A stretch of DNA of 53,789 bases from Lachnospiraceae bacterium (GTDB lineage: Bacteria; Bacillota; Clostridia; Lachnospirales; Lachnospiraceae). This document shows, in pieces, positions 33,741-41,378 of this stretch (position 1 is the stretch's first letter; every line of letters starts with the position of its first letter). The DNA lies in NCBI GenBank assembly GCA_014804265.1, contig JAAVAC010000011.1, forward strand, positions 65,086 through 118,874, read 5' to 3'. The notes beneath the pieces are model-generated. The model saw only the letters and a program-made list of their open reading frames with translations. It searched no databases and was not told where the DNA came from. The position numbers and the translations under genes are program-made.

Positions 33741-34094
33741 TTATATCAGGTGATCGGTGAATGCTCTGTTAGCCAGCTTTGCTGTCATATCCAAAACCAA
33801 TTCCCTGTCAAAATGATTTAATTTGCTGTAATAATAAAAAAGCTGGGAAAAAGCAGAGGTCTCTCTCTGGATGGATGCCTTTACGTCTACAGGCAGCTTC
33901 TCATTTGTCATGCATAAAAAATAATCAGTAGATACACCAAAATATTGAGATAATACCACAATCTGGCTTCCGTTTACGTTTGCGCATTCGGTTTCCATTT
34001 TGCACAAAGAGGATTGAGAAATGTTGGTATTAAGGCTGAGCTGTGTTTGTGTTAAGTTTTTTTCCATTCGTAATTCTTTTAATCTTGTCTTCAT
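33741..34094 (-). CDS. XRE-family transcriptional regulator
   Basis: 117 residues. An N-terminal lambda-repressor-like helix-turn-helix spans about 4-60 (LKELRMEKNLTQTQLS, then NISQSSLCKMETE, then LSQYFGVSTDYFL). The C-terminal half is helical and probably forms the dimer interface (SQLFYYYSKLNHFDRELVLDM). Upstream of its start are AT-rich inverted repeats, including a 9-bp palindrome, that could be its own operator. It is divergent from the LytTR regulator gene and may control that promoter as well. No phage genes are present, so it is not obviously a prophage repressor. Confidence 0.88.
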   Translation of the reverse strand: MKTRLKELRMEKNLTQTQLSLNTNISQSSLCKMETECANVNGSQIVVLSQYFGVSTDYFLCMTNEKLPVDVKASIQRETSAFSQLFYYYSKLNHFDRELVLDMTAKLANRAFTDHLI

Positions 34095-34135
34095 TTGTGT
34101 GTTCCTTTCCTATATTTTAGTTTAGTTTGGCGGGT

Positions 34136-34159
34136 AAAATATTCCGTTTAGAATATTTT
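34136..34159. promoter_or_regulatory. Inverted repeat in the XRE / LytTR divergent region
   Basis: AAAATATTC (34136-34144), six bases, GAATATTTT (34151-34159), a perfect 9-bp inverted repeat, followed 13 bases on by GGAATATTTTCC. A candidate operator for the adjacent XRE repressor, although AT-rich palindromes also occur by chance. Confidence 0.45.
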
Positions 34160-34343
34160 GAAGATATTTTTGGAATATTTTCCGGAAAAGAAGAGAAATT
34201 TTAGAATATATAAAATTGAACTAAATTAAATAAAAAACAAAAAAGAAAAGCTAAATTAGTTTTGAATATATTGGTAATATTTGGAAATTTTTGGATGAAA
34301 AAGCTGATATTTTGTTGTATGATGAAAAGAAGAGGGACATGGT

Positions 34344-35096
34344 ATGGAAAGAGAATATGAAACACTTTTCCAAAGGAAAGGTGATAAGCTTCAAATAGCA
34401 ATCTGCGATGATAAGGAGATGATTGTCAAGGAATTGTATAAACAGCTGCATCATCTGATGAGGAAAAGCAGTATAGAATTTAAAATACTTCCGTTTATCA
34501 GCCCCATCAGGCTTTTAGAATGTCCGGAGAGCATACATATTTTATTTCTGGATATTGATATGCCCCAGATGAATGGACTGCTGGCAGCAAAAAAGGCTTC
34601 GGAAAAATGGAATGATATAAAGATTATTTTTTTAACGGCTCACATTGAATATGTGCAAAGCGCCTTTAAGGTAAAGACCTTTCGTTATTTATTAAAGCCT
34701 TTTAAAATGGAAGACATAAGGGAAGCTCTTTATGAGGCAATGGATGTGCTTTTGGAAAGAAATTTTAAGCTTATTAAGGTTCAGGACAAGGTCATCCAGA
34801 TTAACATTCCAGAAATATATTATATAGAAGCATTAGGTGATCAGTCGGCTGCTTTCAGGGAAAATGACTATATTATAAGCAATGTGACCTTAAAAGAATG
34901 GTGTGCAGACAATTATCCGGATTTATATCGGTGTAATAAGAACTACATTGTAAATTTTCTGCATGTAGATAAAATCAAAGACAAGGTTTTTTTAACCAAT
35001 GGAAAGGAGCTTCCTGTTGCTGTCCGGAAAAGGCGGCAGATTAAGGAGGCTTACTATTCTTACAGAGAGGAAAGGGCCAGAATTTTATGGGAGTAG
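34344..35096 (+). CDS. LytTR-family response regulator
   Basis: 250 residues. The receiver domain (about 17-135) has the acidic pair in IAICDDKEM, the phospho-acceptor Asp in ILFLDIDMPQMNG, Thr in IIFLTAHIEY and Lys in RYLLKPF. The C-terminal LytTR DNA-binding domain (about 150-245) has IPEIYYIEALGDQSA and RCNKNYIVNFLHVDKI. Such regulators act with GHKL kinases in AgrA/C-like quorum or peptide-sensing systems. The start at 34344 adds about 15 residues before the receiver; AGAGGGAC precedes it. It overlaps the kinase gene, so the pair is coupled. No agrB or agrD genes are adjacent. Confidence 0.93.
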   Translation: MEREYETLFQRKGDKLQIAICDDKEMIVKELYKQLHHLMRKSSIEFKILPFISPIRLLECPESIHILFLDIDMPQMNGLLAAKKASEKWNDIKIIFLTAHIEYVQSAFKVKTFRYLLKPFKMEDIREALYEAMDVLLERNFKLIKVQDKVIQINIPEIYYIEALGDQSAAFRENDYIISNVTLKEWCADNYPDLYRCNKNYIVNFLHVDKIKDKVFLTNGKELPVAVRKRRQIKEAYYSYREERARILWE

Positions 35097-35098
35097 GA

Positions 35099-36391
35099 AT
35101 GGATATTTTTTATTGGGTCAGCAATTACATATTGGAATTTTTGAAATTAAATATATTTGTGTTTGGTATTTTTAATTGTCCTGGAAAGGGCAAGAAGATG
35201 CAATGGGTGCCTTCTGTGGTTGCAATTCTTCTCATTAGCGCATATGCCATGATATGGAAAGGAAATGAGGATATTGTTTTGCTTATCACTTTCTTATTGA
35301 TTGCCAATGTCTTTCTTGCATTAAAAAGAAAAAAGGATATTTTTTTGGTTATTTTGGCATTTGTTGTGGTGACAGCTATGGAAGTGATTTTAAACGGGGT
35401 GCTTCGTATTTTATGTGCACCAGACCTGTTAAGGGAAATAAGCGAGGATGCAACAAGCTTTTTATTAAATACATTTTCTGGATTATGTCTTTTGATTTTA
35501 GAGGGAATATTACATAAAAAGAAAGAAATATTTTATTTTTCTGCTAAAAATGTAACCTTGGTATTTATGGGACTGTTGGGCATGATGTTTTATTTATATC
35601 CCATTCAATATAGCTATGAAGTGTTGGAAACAGATCAGGAAATGCTAAAAAAATCTTTGTTTGGTGTTTTGTTGAGTGGCATTCTTTTCTTTGTCATTTG
35701 TTTTGTAAATTTAAAATCTATCAATGAAAGGGAATCATATAAAAAAGAGGCAAAGTCCTATGAGGAATATGTGACGAAGCAGGAATTATATTATAAGGAA
35801 CTGCTACAAAAGGATAATGAGACGAAACAGTTCAGGCACGATATGCTTAATCACCTTGCCTGTCTGATTGGATATTTAGAGGATGGAGAAAATGAAAGAG
35901 CAATGGAATATGTGCAGGAAATGGCAGGTACTGTAAGGAATTTTACGAAAAGGATTCTTACAGGAAATGATACGATTGATATTGTAGCTGCTGATGTATT
36001 TAGGCAGGAAGAGGAAGTAAAGCTGGACTGGCAGGGGAGATTTCCCCAGGAATCAGCCATTTCGGATATGGATTTATGTATCCTGTTTTCTAATCTGTTA
36101 AAAAATGCCTTGGAGGCTGCAAGACTTTACAAAGGAGATTCAAAAGAAGTTACGGTTCTTATAAAAGGATTGCCTCCCACGTATTTTATTTATGTGAAAA
36201 ATCCCTGTAATCAGGAACCAAAAATAGATGGAAATAAATTTCTTACTATAAAAAGGGATAAAGAAAATCATGGATTTGGCATGTTGAATATTGAGCAGGT
36301 AATAAAAAAATACGAAGGCACCATTGCATATGATTATAAGGCACCATTTTTTACGGTATCCATTTGTTTGGAGGATTTGGCAAAAAAGTAG
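35099..36391 (+). CDS. GHKL-type sensor histidine kinase (AgrC-like)
   Basis: 430 residues from ATG 35099, chosen because GGAG lies at proper distance; an in-frame ATG at 35087 is the alternative. The N-terminal half has about six membrane helices (e.g. SVVAILLISAYAMIW, ILFFVICFVNL), as in AgrC-type sensors. A coiled linker follows (YKKEAKSYEEYVTKQE), then the phospho-acceptor His in KQFRHDMLNHLACLIGYLED and a GHKL ATPase with N-box NLLKNALEAAR and the G-box HGFGMLNIEQVI. It partners with the overlapping LytTR regulator. The input is probably a peptide or hydrophobic signal, inferred from topology. A terminator follows about 60 bases after the stop. Confidence 0.92.
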   Translation: MDIFYWVSNYILEFLKLNIFVFGIFNCPGKGKKMQWVPSVVAILLISAYAMIWKGNEDIVLLITFLLIANVFLALKRKKDIFLVILAFVVVTAMEVILNGVLRILCAPDLLREISEDATSFLLNTFSGLCLLILEGILHKKKEIFYFSAKNVTLVFMGLLGMMFYLYPIQYSYEVLETDQEMLKKSLFGVLLSGILFFVICFVNLKSINERESYKKEAKSYEEYVTKQELYYKELLQKDNETKQFRHDMLNHLACLIGYLEDGENERAMEYVQEMAGTVRNFTKRILTGNDTIDIVAADVFRQEEEVKLDWQGRFPQESAISDMDLCILFSNLLKNALEAARLYKGDSKEVTVLIKGLPPTYFIYVKNPCNQEPKIDGNKFLTIKRDKENHGFGMLNIEQVIKKYEGTIAYDYKAPFFTVSICLEDLAKK

Positions 36392-36450
36392 TGATAGAAA
36401 ATTTTATCGACAATTATCGACAAAACTTGACGTTAATCGGGGATTTATAG

Positions 36451-36493
36451 AAAAAGAACCTATAGCTATTTAGATTAGCTGTAGGTTCTTTTT
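36451..36493 (+). terminator. Terminator of the LytTR/GHKL operon
   Basis: A 17-bp stem with one G-T pair (36451-36467 with 36477-36493), 9-base loop and T-tract. Its 3' arm and T-tract overlap segment A of the competing hairpins upstream of the 15-codon ORF. Confidence 0.85.
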
Positions 36494-36548
36494 GTGAACG
36501 TATTTCCACCTTCACAAAAAGAAAGAATTATTTTGTGAAGGAGGAAAT
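36486..36548 (+). promoter_or_regulatory. Mutually exclusive hairpins controlling a ribosome site
   Basis: Three segments compete. A (36486-36498) is perfectly complementary to B (36511-36523) over 13 bases. B together with its 5' flank (36502-36519) is complementary to C (36531-36548): 17 pairs with a single A-A mismatch at 36508/36542. C contains the AAGGAGGA ribosome site (36538-36545) of the 15-codon ORF. B:C pairing hides the site; A:B pairing would free it. A also overlaps the upstream terminator's 3' arm. Confidence 0.65.
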
Positions 36549-36551
36549 TTT

Positions 36552-36599
36552 ATGACTTTGTGTTTTTGGCAATTGTTTATAAGGATAATGGGAAAATAA
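36552..36599 (+). CDS. 15-codon ORF (MTLCFWQLFIRIMGK), unknown
   Basis: A very short ORF with an excellent AAGGAGGA site six bases before the ATG. The peptide is hydrophobic with a Cys-Phe-Trp core and a basic end. It is bracketed by two strong terminators (36451-36493 and 36631-36676), and its ribosome site is sequestered. It could be a small membrane peptide or toxin, a signal peptide for the adjacent two-component system, or a leader peptide. No family is recognised, and translation is not shown. Confidence 0.45.
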   Translation: MTLCFWQLFIRIMGK

Positions 36600-36630
36600 A
36601 TCAGTATTATAAAAATATTTCCTAAAATAA

Positions 36631-36676
36631 ATATAAGAACCGAAAAAGCCTCATATCGCTTTTTCGGTTCTTATAT
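36631..36676. terminator. Terminator after the 15-codon ORF
   Basis: A perfect 19-bp stem (36631-36649 with 36658-36676) with an 8-base loop, followed by AATTTTCATT. Confidence 0.85.
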
Positions 36677-36769
36677 AATTTTCATTCTAATGCTCTTGAT
36701 AAAAATTTCTACAGAAATAGCAAGAAGAAACACGAATTTTGTATCATTTCATATACTAATAGGAAAGAA

Positions 36770-37759
36770 GTGATATCATATCAGAGGTATGCTATGAAAT
36801 ATGTGTATGTAGGAATTGGTATTTTACTGGTCATTCTTCTTATTTGCCTTATCTGCCATTTGAAAAAGCGCCATGCCATGAAATGTGTGTGCAGAAGATG
36901 CAAGGAAGAAAAAATAAGAGATTTAAACTGCGTACTGGAGCCTTTCGGATATGTTTACAGTGAGAAGCAGGACATTTTTATATCCGGCTATTATGTCTGG
37001 CAGAGAGACATGGGATATTGTCGTTTTTACGATGAATCTGCTGTTTCCATGAGCATGGTGTTTGATTGCGAACCTGTTCTCTTTTACTATGATGGCAGGG
37101 AATGGCTCATTGAATTCTGGAAAGGACAGTATGGCATGTCTACCGGCGGCGAAGTTGGGCTCTATGTGGCAAGGGATGAGATTGACCTGCCCGGTATCTT
37201 TACAGGTATGATGTACGAAAGCGTTACAGATGAAGAAATGCTTCCGATGGAATTTGTCCTAAAGAAAAACGGAAGGACATTATGCAAAAGATCGGCAGTT
37301 CACTGGTGGCTGGCAGGCTTTTTGCTGGGAGAATACTCTTCGCCAAGGCAGCTTTCCATGGAAATAAAAATTACTTTTCCAAACCGTGAAATGCGGAATG
37401 CATTTTTGGAAGGCCTGTATCGTTTAGGATATGCAAAGCATGAAGTCTGCGTTTGCAACCTGTCGGTAACCATTTACTTTACAATTCCAAAATCCAGGCA
37501 GCCGAGACGGAAATGGAGATTTTTCGTTTGGCTTGCACAGCTGAAAAACAGGAGAAACTGCCGTATTTACAGAAAGCTTACGGAATATTTCTGTACCAGC
37601 CTTGATAAAGTGGACTATTTAAGATGCTGCTATCCAAGAATCTATAAGTTCCTTCTTTGCGTAGGAAGATTAGGCCCAAAAAACAGAAAACTGGCAAAAT
37701 TCAAAAAGCGCTGTCAAAAGCCAAAATGCCCATGCAGGAATGTTTGTGATAGATTATGA
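36770..37759 (+). CDS. DUF4474-like membrane protein with cysteine-rich ends
   Basis: 329 residues from GTG 36770; ATG 36794 with a CAGAGG site is an equally plausible start. One membrane helix (about 11-30, YVYVGIGILLVILLICLICH) is followed by Cys39, Cys41 and Cys44, then a soluble domain matching my memory of DUF4474 in wording (LNCVLEPFGYVY, YYVWQRDMGYCRFYDE, WLIEFWKGQYGMSTGGEVGLY). The C-terminal ~90 residues are very basic and end in a C-x4-C-x-C-x3-C cluster (Cys315, 320, 322, 326). The stop overlaps the start of the phosphoesterase gene. The function of the family is unknown; cysteine spacing suggests metal binding. Confidence 0.68.
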   Translation: MISYQRYAMKYVYVGIGILLVILLICLICHLKKRHAMKCVCRRCKEEKIRDLNCVLEPFGYVYSEKQDIFISGYYVWQRDMGYCRFYDESAVSMSMVFDCEPVLFYYDGREWLIEFWKGQYGMSTGGEVGLYVARDEIDLPGIFTGMMYESVTDEEMLPMEFVLKKNGRTLCKRSAVHWWLAGFLLGEYSSPRQLSMEIKITFPNREMRNAFLEGLYRLGYAKHEVCVCNLSVTIYFTIPKSRQPRRKWRFFVWLAQLKNRRNCRIYRKLTEYFCTSLDKVDYLRCCYPRIYKFLLCVGRLGPKNRKLAKFKKRCQKPKCPCRNVCDRL

Positions 37760-38628
37760 GCATGAAAAAATTAACACGGGTTTTTCAAAATGCAAAGGTG
37801 CTTACCTATGACAGCCGAAGCAAAATTGTGTTTATGAGTGATTGTCACAGAGGATGCGGCAATTGGGGAGATAATTTTCTCCCCAATCAGCATTTGTTTT
37901 TTGGAGCCCTGACCTATTACTATCAAAAGGGATTTACCTATATTGAATTAGGGGATGGCGATGAGCTTTGGGAAAACAGAAGCCTGAAGCAGATTATTTC
38001 CACACACAGTAATTCCTTTTGGCTTATGTCAAAGTTCTATGAACAGGGAAGGTTCTATATGCTGTTTGGAAATCATGATAAAAAGAAAAAAGGAGAAAAA
38101 TTCTGCAACTGTAACTGTAACAGCTATTATTGTGAAAGCTGCGGAAAAGACTGTGATTTATTCCCTGACTTGCAGGTTTACGAAGGAATTGTATTGGAAA
38201 ACAGGGAGAATGGAGAAAAAATATTTTTGACCCATGGACATCAGGGAGATTTTATTAACGATACTGCTTGGGGACTGGGCAGGTTTTTGGTTCGCTATAT
38301 ATGGAGGCCGTTGGAGTTGTTGGGGGTTCGCGATCCCACCAGTGCAGCCCGAAATGAAAAAAAGAAAAAGAAAGTGGAAAAAAGACTGATAAGCTGGGTA
38401 GAAAAAGAAAATCAAATGCTGATTGCAGGGCATACGCACAGGCCGCACCTTCCGGAAGAGGGAGAACCTCCTTATTACAATGCTGGAAGCTGTGTTCATC
38501 CTCGTTGCATTACAGCATTGGAGATAGAGAATAATAGGATTACGCTAGTGAAATGGACGATTCTTACGAAGCGGGACAGAAGCATGTATGTGGGAAGGGA
38601 GGTTCTGGCGGGTCCTAGAATGTTCTAA
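37756..38628 (+). CDS. Calcineurin-like metallophosphoesterase with cysteine-rich insert
   Basis: 290 residues with all the two-metal phosphoesterase motifs: MSDCHRGCGN (D-x-H), LGDGDELWE (GD), LFGNHDKK (GNHD), LTHGHQGD and IAGHTHRPH. Between the GNHD motif and the next strand lies an unusual insert with six cysteines in 17 residues (Cys117, 119, 121, 126, 129, 133), probably a zinc or iron-sulfur site. Substrate could be a nucleotide, phosphoprotein or lipid-linked phosphate; size and motifs do not decide. It starts inside the DUF4474 gene's stop (ATGA overlap), so the two products are likely to work together. No terminator is evident before the SRP RNA promoter. Confidence 0.88.
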   Translation: MSMKKLTRVFQNAKVLTYDSRSKIVFMSDCHRGCGNWGDNFLPNQHLFFGALTYYYQKGFTYIELGDGDELWENRSLKQIISTHSNSFWLMSKFYEQGRFYMLFGNHDKKKKGEKFCNCNCNSYYCESCGKDCDLFPDLQVYEGIVLENRENGEKIFLTHGHQGDFINDTAWGLGRFLVRYIWRPLELLGVRDPTSAARNEKKKKKVEKRLISWVEKENQMLIAGHTHRPHLPEEGEPPYYNAGSCVHPRCITALEIENNRITLVKWTILTKRDRSMYVGREVLAGPRMF

Positions 38629-38678
38629 AAAGGTGTGGCTTTTTGAAAGGCACAGGCTAAACTTCCCCATTCACTAAT

Positions 38679-38707
38679 TTGACAAAACCAAGAAAAAAAG
38701 ATATACT
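38679..38707 (+). promoter_or_regulatory. Promoter of SRP RNA
   Basis: Perfect TTGACA (38679-38684), 17 bases, TATACT (38702-38707); transcription would start about seven bases later at the ACCGTGC end of the RNA. Confidence 0.8.
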
Positions 38708-38713
38708 TATTAA

Positions 38714-38977
38714 ACCGTGCAGCCGGGGCAGTAGCGGAGCCTTGTACCTACAATCCGCTCTAGTAGGGGTGATGTTTTACGGAGGGCTTTAGCTTGTATA
38801 GCTGCCCTTTATAAGTGGCGTTGAAGTTTGGGTCTTACGCAATGGGAATCCACGAACCGTGTCAGGTTGGGAACAAAGCAGCACTAAGTGGAACCTTCCA
38901 TGTGCCGTGAGGGTGCCTGGGCGGAGCTAACTGTAAAGGTAACGTGTATGGGCGTGGTTCGAAGTAAAATGCACGGT
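38714..38977 (+). ncRNA. ffs: Signal recognition particle RNA (large bacterial type)
   Basis: About 264 bases. The 5' end ACCGTGC (38714-38720) pairs with the 3' end GCACGGT (38971-38977). The conserved domain IV hairpin is present as GTCAGG-TTG-GGAA-CAA-AGCAGC; the usual form is GTCAGG-TCC-GGAA-GGA-AGCAGC, so the GGAA tetraloop and symmetric loop are kept while the closing pairs changed together. The long form, with an Alu-like 5' domain, is typical of Bacilli and Clostridia. It scaffolds Ffh for co-translational targeting of membrane proteins. Confidence 0.93.
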
Positions 38978-39153
38978 ATTTTAATGCTCAGAAATAATTC
39001 TCCAATAAAAAATCAAAGAAGAATGAGACAGCTTTCCGATACAAAATCATGGAAAGAACAGGAAATATAGCGAATTTTCTAAAAAAACGTTTTCAATCCG
39101 TAGAAATTGTGATATGCTTTACAAGGTTGAGAATGAATTTTAGGAGGAACATC

Positions 39154-39990
39154 ATGGACAATTTAGAGCTTCAAAAAGTAGCTAATGAAGTTCGCAAGGG
39201 TATTGTGGCATCTGTACATAGCGCTAAGGCCGGTCATCCGGGCGGATCGCTTTCAGCGGCTGATATCTTTACTTATCTTTATTTTGAAGAAATGAACATT
39301 GATCCTAAGAATCCGGATATGGCTGACAGGGACCGTTTTGTGTTGTCTAAAGGACATACGGCGCCGGGACTATATGCGGCTCTGGCACATAAGGGCTTTT
39401 TCCCTGTAGAAGACCTGATAACGCTTCGCAAGCTTGGCTCCTATCTGCAAGGACATCCATGTATGCAGCACACGCCGGGAGTAGATATGTCCAGCGGTTC
39501 CTTGGGACAAGGTGTTTCCGCTGCAGTAGGCATGGCTCTTGCCGGAAAAATGGATGAAAAGGATTTTCGGGTATATACCTTACTTGGAGATGGTGAAATC
39601 CAGGAAGGACAGGTATGGGAAGCCGCCATGTTTGCGGGACATAAAAATCTGGACAATTTAGTTGTAATCGTAGACAATAATGGTCTGCAGATTGACGGAG
39701 ATATAGCAGAAGTATGCTCTCCTTATCCGATTGATAAAAAATTTGAAGCATTTAACTTTCATGTAATCAATATAGACGGGCATGACTTTGATGCAATGCG
39801 TGCCGCCTTTTTAGAGGCACGGCAGACAAAAGGAATGCCAACTGCCATTATTGCCAAAACAATCAAAGGAAAAGGCGTTTCCTTTATGGAAAATCAGGCT
39901 TCCTGGCATGGAGTTGCCCCCAATGATGAACAATTTGCCCAGGCTATGTCTGAGTTAGAGAAAGCAGGTGAAGCATTATGTCAGAAGTAA
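39154..39990 (+). CDS. Transketolase, N-terminal (TPP-binding) subunit
   Basis: First half of a split transketolase, 278 residues. ATG 39154 follows TAGGAGGA; the open frame runs upstream without a site. It carries the thiamine-pyrophosphate motif (GDGEIQEGQVWEAAMFA to VDNNGLQIDG) and active-site His residues in AGHPGGSLSAADIF and SKGHTAPGLYAAL. With the C-terminal subunit it forms the enzyme that moves two-carbon units between sugar phosphates in the non-oxidative pentose phosphate pathway. The next gene overlaps by 13 bases. A gap of about 175 bases after the SRP RNA holds no other gene. Confidence 0.94.
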   Translation: MDNLELQKVANEVRKGIVASVHSAKAGHPGGSLSAADIFTYLYFEEMNIDPKNPDMADRDRFVLSKGHTAPGLYAALAHKGFFPVEDLITLRKLGSYLQGHPCMQHTPGVDMSSGSLGQGVSAAVGMALAGKMDEKDFRVYTLLGDGEIQEGQVWEAAMFAGHKNLDNLVVIVDNNGLQIDGDIAEVCSPYPIDKKFEAFNFHVINIDGHDFDAMRAAFLEARQTKGMPTAIIAKTIKGKGVSFMENQASWHGVAPNDEQFAQAMSELEKAGEALCQK

Positions 39991-40919
39991 AAAAGGCAGC
40001 CACAAGAGAAGGTTACGGAAAAGCGCTTGTGGAGCTTGGCGCCCAATATCCAAATCTGGTAGTATTGGATGCAGACCTTGCTGGCGCTACGAAAACAAGT
40101 ATGTTTCAGCAGGCATATCCGGACAGGCACATTGACTGTGGTATTGCGGAAAGCAATATGGTAGGCATTGCAGCAGGTCTGGCAACCATGGGAAAGATTC
40201 CCTTCGCAAGCAGCTTTGCCATGTTTGCAGCAGGACGGGCCTTTGAACAGGTAAGAAATTCCGTGGGATATCCCCGCTTAAATGTAAAAATCGGCGCAAG
40301 CCATGCAGGAATCACTGTAGGAGAAGACGGCGCTTCCCACCAATGTAATGAAGATATCGCATTGATGCGCACCATTCCGGATATGGTTGTAGTGTGCCCC
40401 TCCGATGTATTAGAAGCAGCAGAGGCCACGAAAGCAGCAGCAGAATATGACGGTCCGGTTTATTTGCGCTTTGGCCGTTCCCCTGTACCGATTATCAATG
40501 ACAGGCCGGATTATAAATTCCAGCTTGGCAAAGGTGTCGTATTAAAGGAAGGCAAAGACCTTACAATCGTTGCAACCGGCATTTGCGTGGAAAGCGCACT
40601 GGCAGCAGCCAAAAAGCTTGCAGCAGACGGTGTAAACGCAAAGGTAATCAACATCCATACAATAAAGCCTCTGGATGAAGATTTAATCGTGGCAGCAGCA
40701 AAAGAAACCGGAAAAATCGTTACCGTAGAAGAACATTCCGTAATCGGCGGCCTTGGCAGCGCAGTATGCGACGTGCTTTCCGAAAAGGCTCCCACCCAGG
40801 TTTTAAAAATCGGTATCAATGACGTATTCGGCGAGTCCGGCTCCGCGCAAATACTGGTGGAAAAATACGGCCTTGACGGCAAGGGCGTTTATACAAAGAT
40901 AAAAGAGTTTTTAAAATAA
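39978..40919 (+). CDS. Transketolase, C-terminal subunit
   Basis: Second half of the split transketolase, 313 residues: the pyrimidine-binding domain (about 1-180) with the catalytic Glu in DCGIAESNMVGIAAGLA and FASSFAMFAAGRAFEQVRNS, and a C-terminal transketolase domain (VVLKEGKDLTIVATGICVES; VEEHSVIGGLGSAV). It overlaps the N-terminal subunit gene by 13 bases, so the two are translated in step. A clear terminator follows 25 bases after the stop. Confidence 0.94.
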   Translation: MSEVKKAATREGYGKALVELGAQYPNLVVLDADLAGATKTSMFQQAYPDRHIDCGIAESNMVGIAAGLATMGKIPFASSFAMFAAGRAFEQVRNSVGYPRLNVKIGASHAGITVGEDGASHQCNEDIALMRTIPDMVVVCPSDVLEAAEATKAAAEYDGPVYLRFGRSPVPIINDRPDYKFQLGKGVVLKEGKDLTIVATGICVESALAAAKKLAADGVNAKVINIHTIKPLDEDLIVAAAKETGKIVTVEEHSVIGGLGSAVCDVLSEKAPTQVLKIGINDVFGESGSAQILVEKYGLDGKGVYTKIKEFLK

Positions 40920-40944
40920 AAGAGAATAAATATATACAGATGAC

Positions 40945-40980
40945 AAAGTGCCTCAAAACGATATAGGATTGAGGTACTTT
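40945..40980 (+). terminator. Terminator of the transketolase operon
   Basis: A 12-bp stem with one G-T pair (40945-40956 with 40969-40980), 12-base loop, followed by TTT. Confidence 0.82.
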
Positions 40981-41021
40981 TTTGAAATCAAAGTGCAAAA
41001 TTTCTCAAACTGACCGCATTT

Positions 41022-41230
41022 CGATACCCAGTAGGAGGCGGGAGGGGATATGGCAGTGCTAGGGGGACAGGGAATATTTTCTGAAGGAGCCCTTATAAAA
41101 ACGCCAGCGCTTAGCGAGGTACTTTCGAGCTTAGCACTGCTGCGTTTTTATAGAGCGAAAGCGTGGCGACGCAAAAAATATTCCCTGTCCCCCTAGCACT
41201 GCCATATCCCCTCCCGCCTCCTACGTCCCC
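41022..41230. repeat. Long-inverted-repeat element 1 (perfect 50-bp arms)
   Basis: Arms 41031-41080 and 41175-41224 are perfect reverse complements over 50 bases. They enclose 94 bases containing an inner hairpin (ATAAAAACGC.../...GCGTTTTTAT) and the motif AGAGCGAAAGCGTGG. It is flanked by CGATACCCA on the left and GTCCCC on the right. Termini and core recur in the element at 45891-46052. It is non-coding and lies between the transketolase and pantothenate operons. Confidence 0.9.
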
Positions 41231-41265
41231 CCACCAAAAATCCCCCAACATTTACAAACAATCAA

Positions 41266-41294
41266 TTGCAACTTTCCTCCTCTTATGCTATAGT
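41266..41294 (+). promoter_or_regulatory. Promoter of the pantothenate/CoA operon
   Basis: TTGCAA (41266-41271), 17 bases, TATAGT (41289-41294), about 85 bases before the first gene. Confidence 0.6.
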
Positions 41295-41378
41295 CTCCTT
41301 GAGTGGTATTCGGAAGAAACTGCATCAATGAGAATGTGCTGATCCCCAAAATTATTACAATCAATTGGAGGTGATAGC

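Noticed and set aside
38888-39070. Open frame of 60 codons after the phosphoesterase
   Set aside because: It overlaps the SRP RNA and has no ribosome site.
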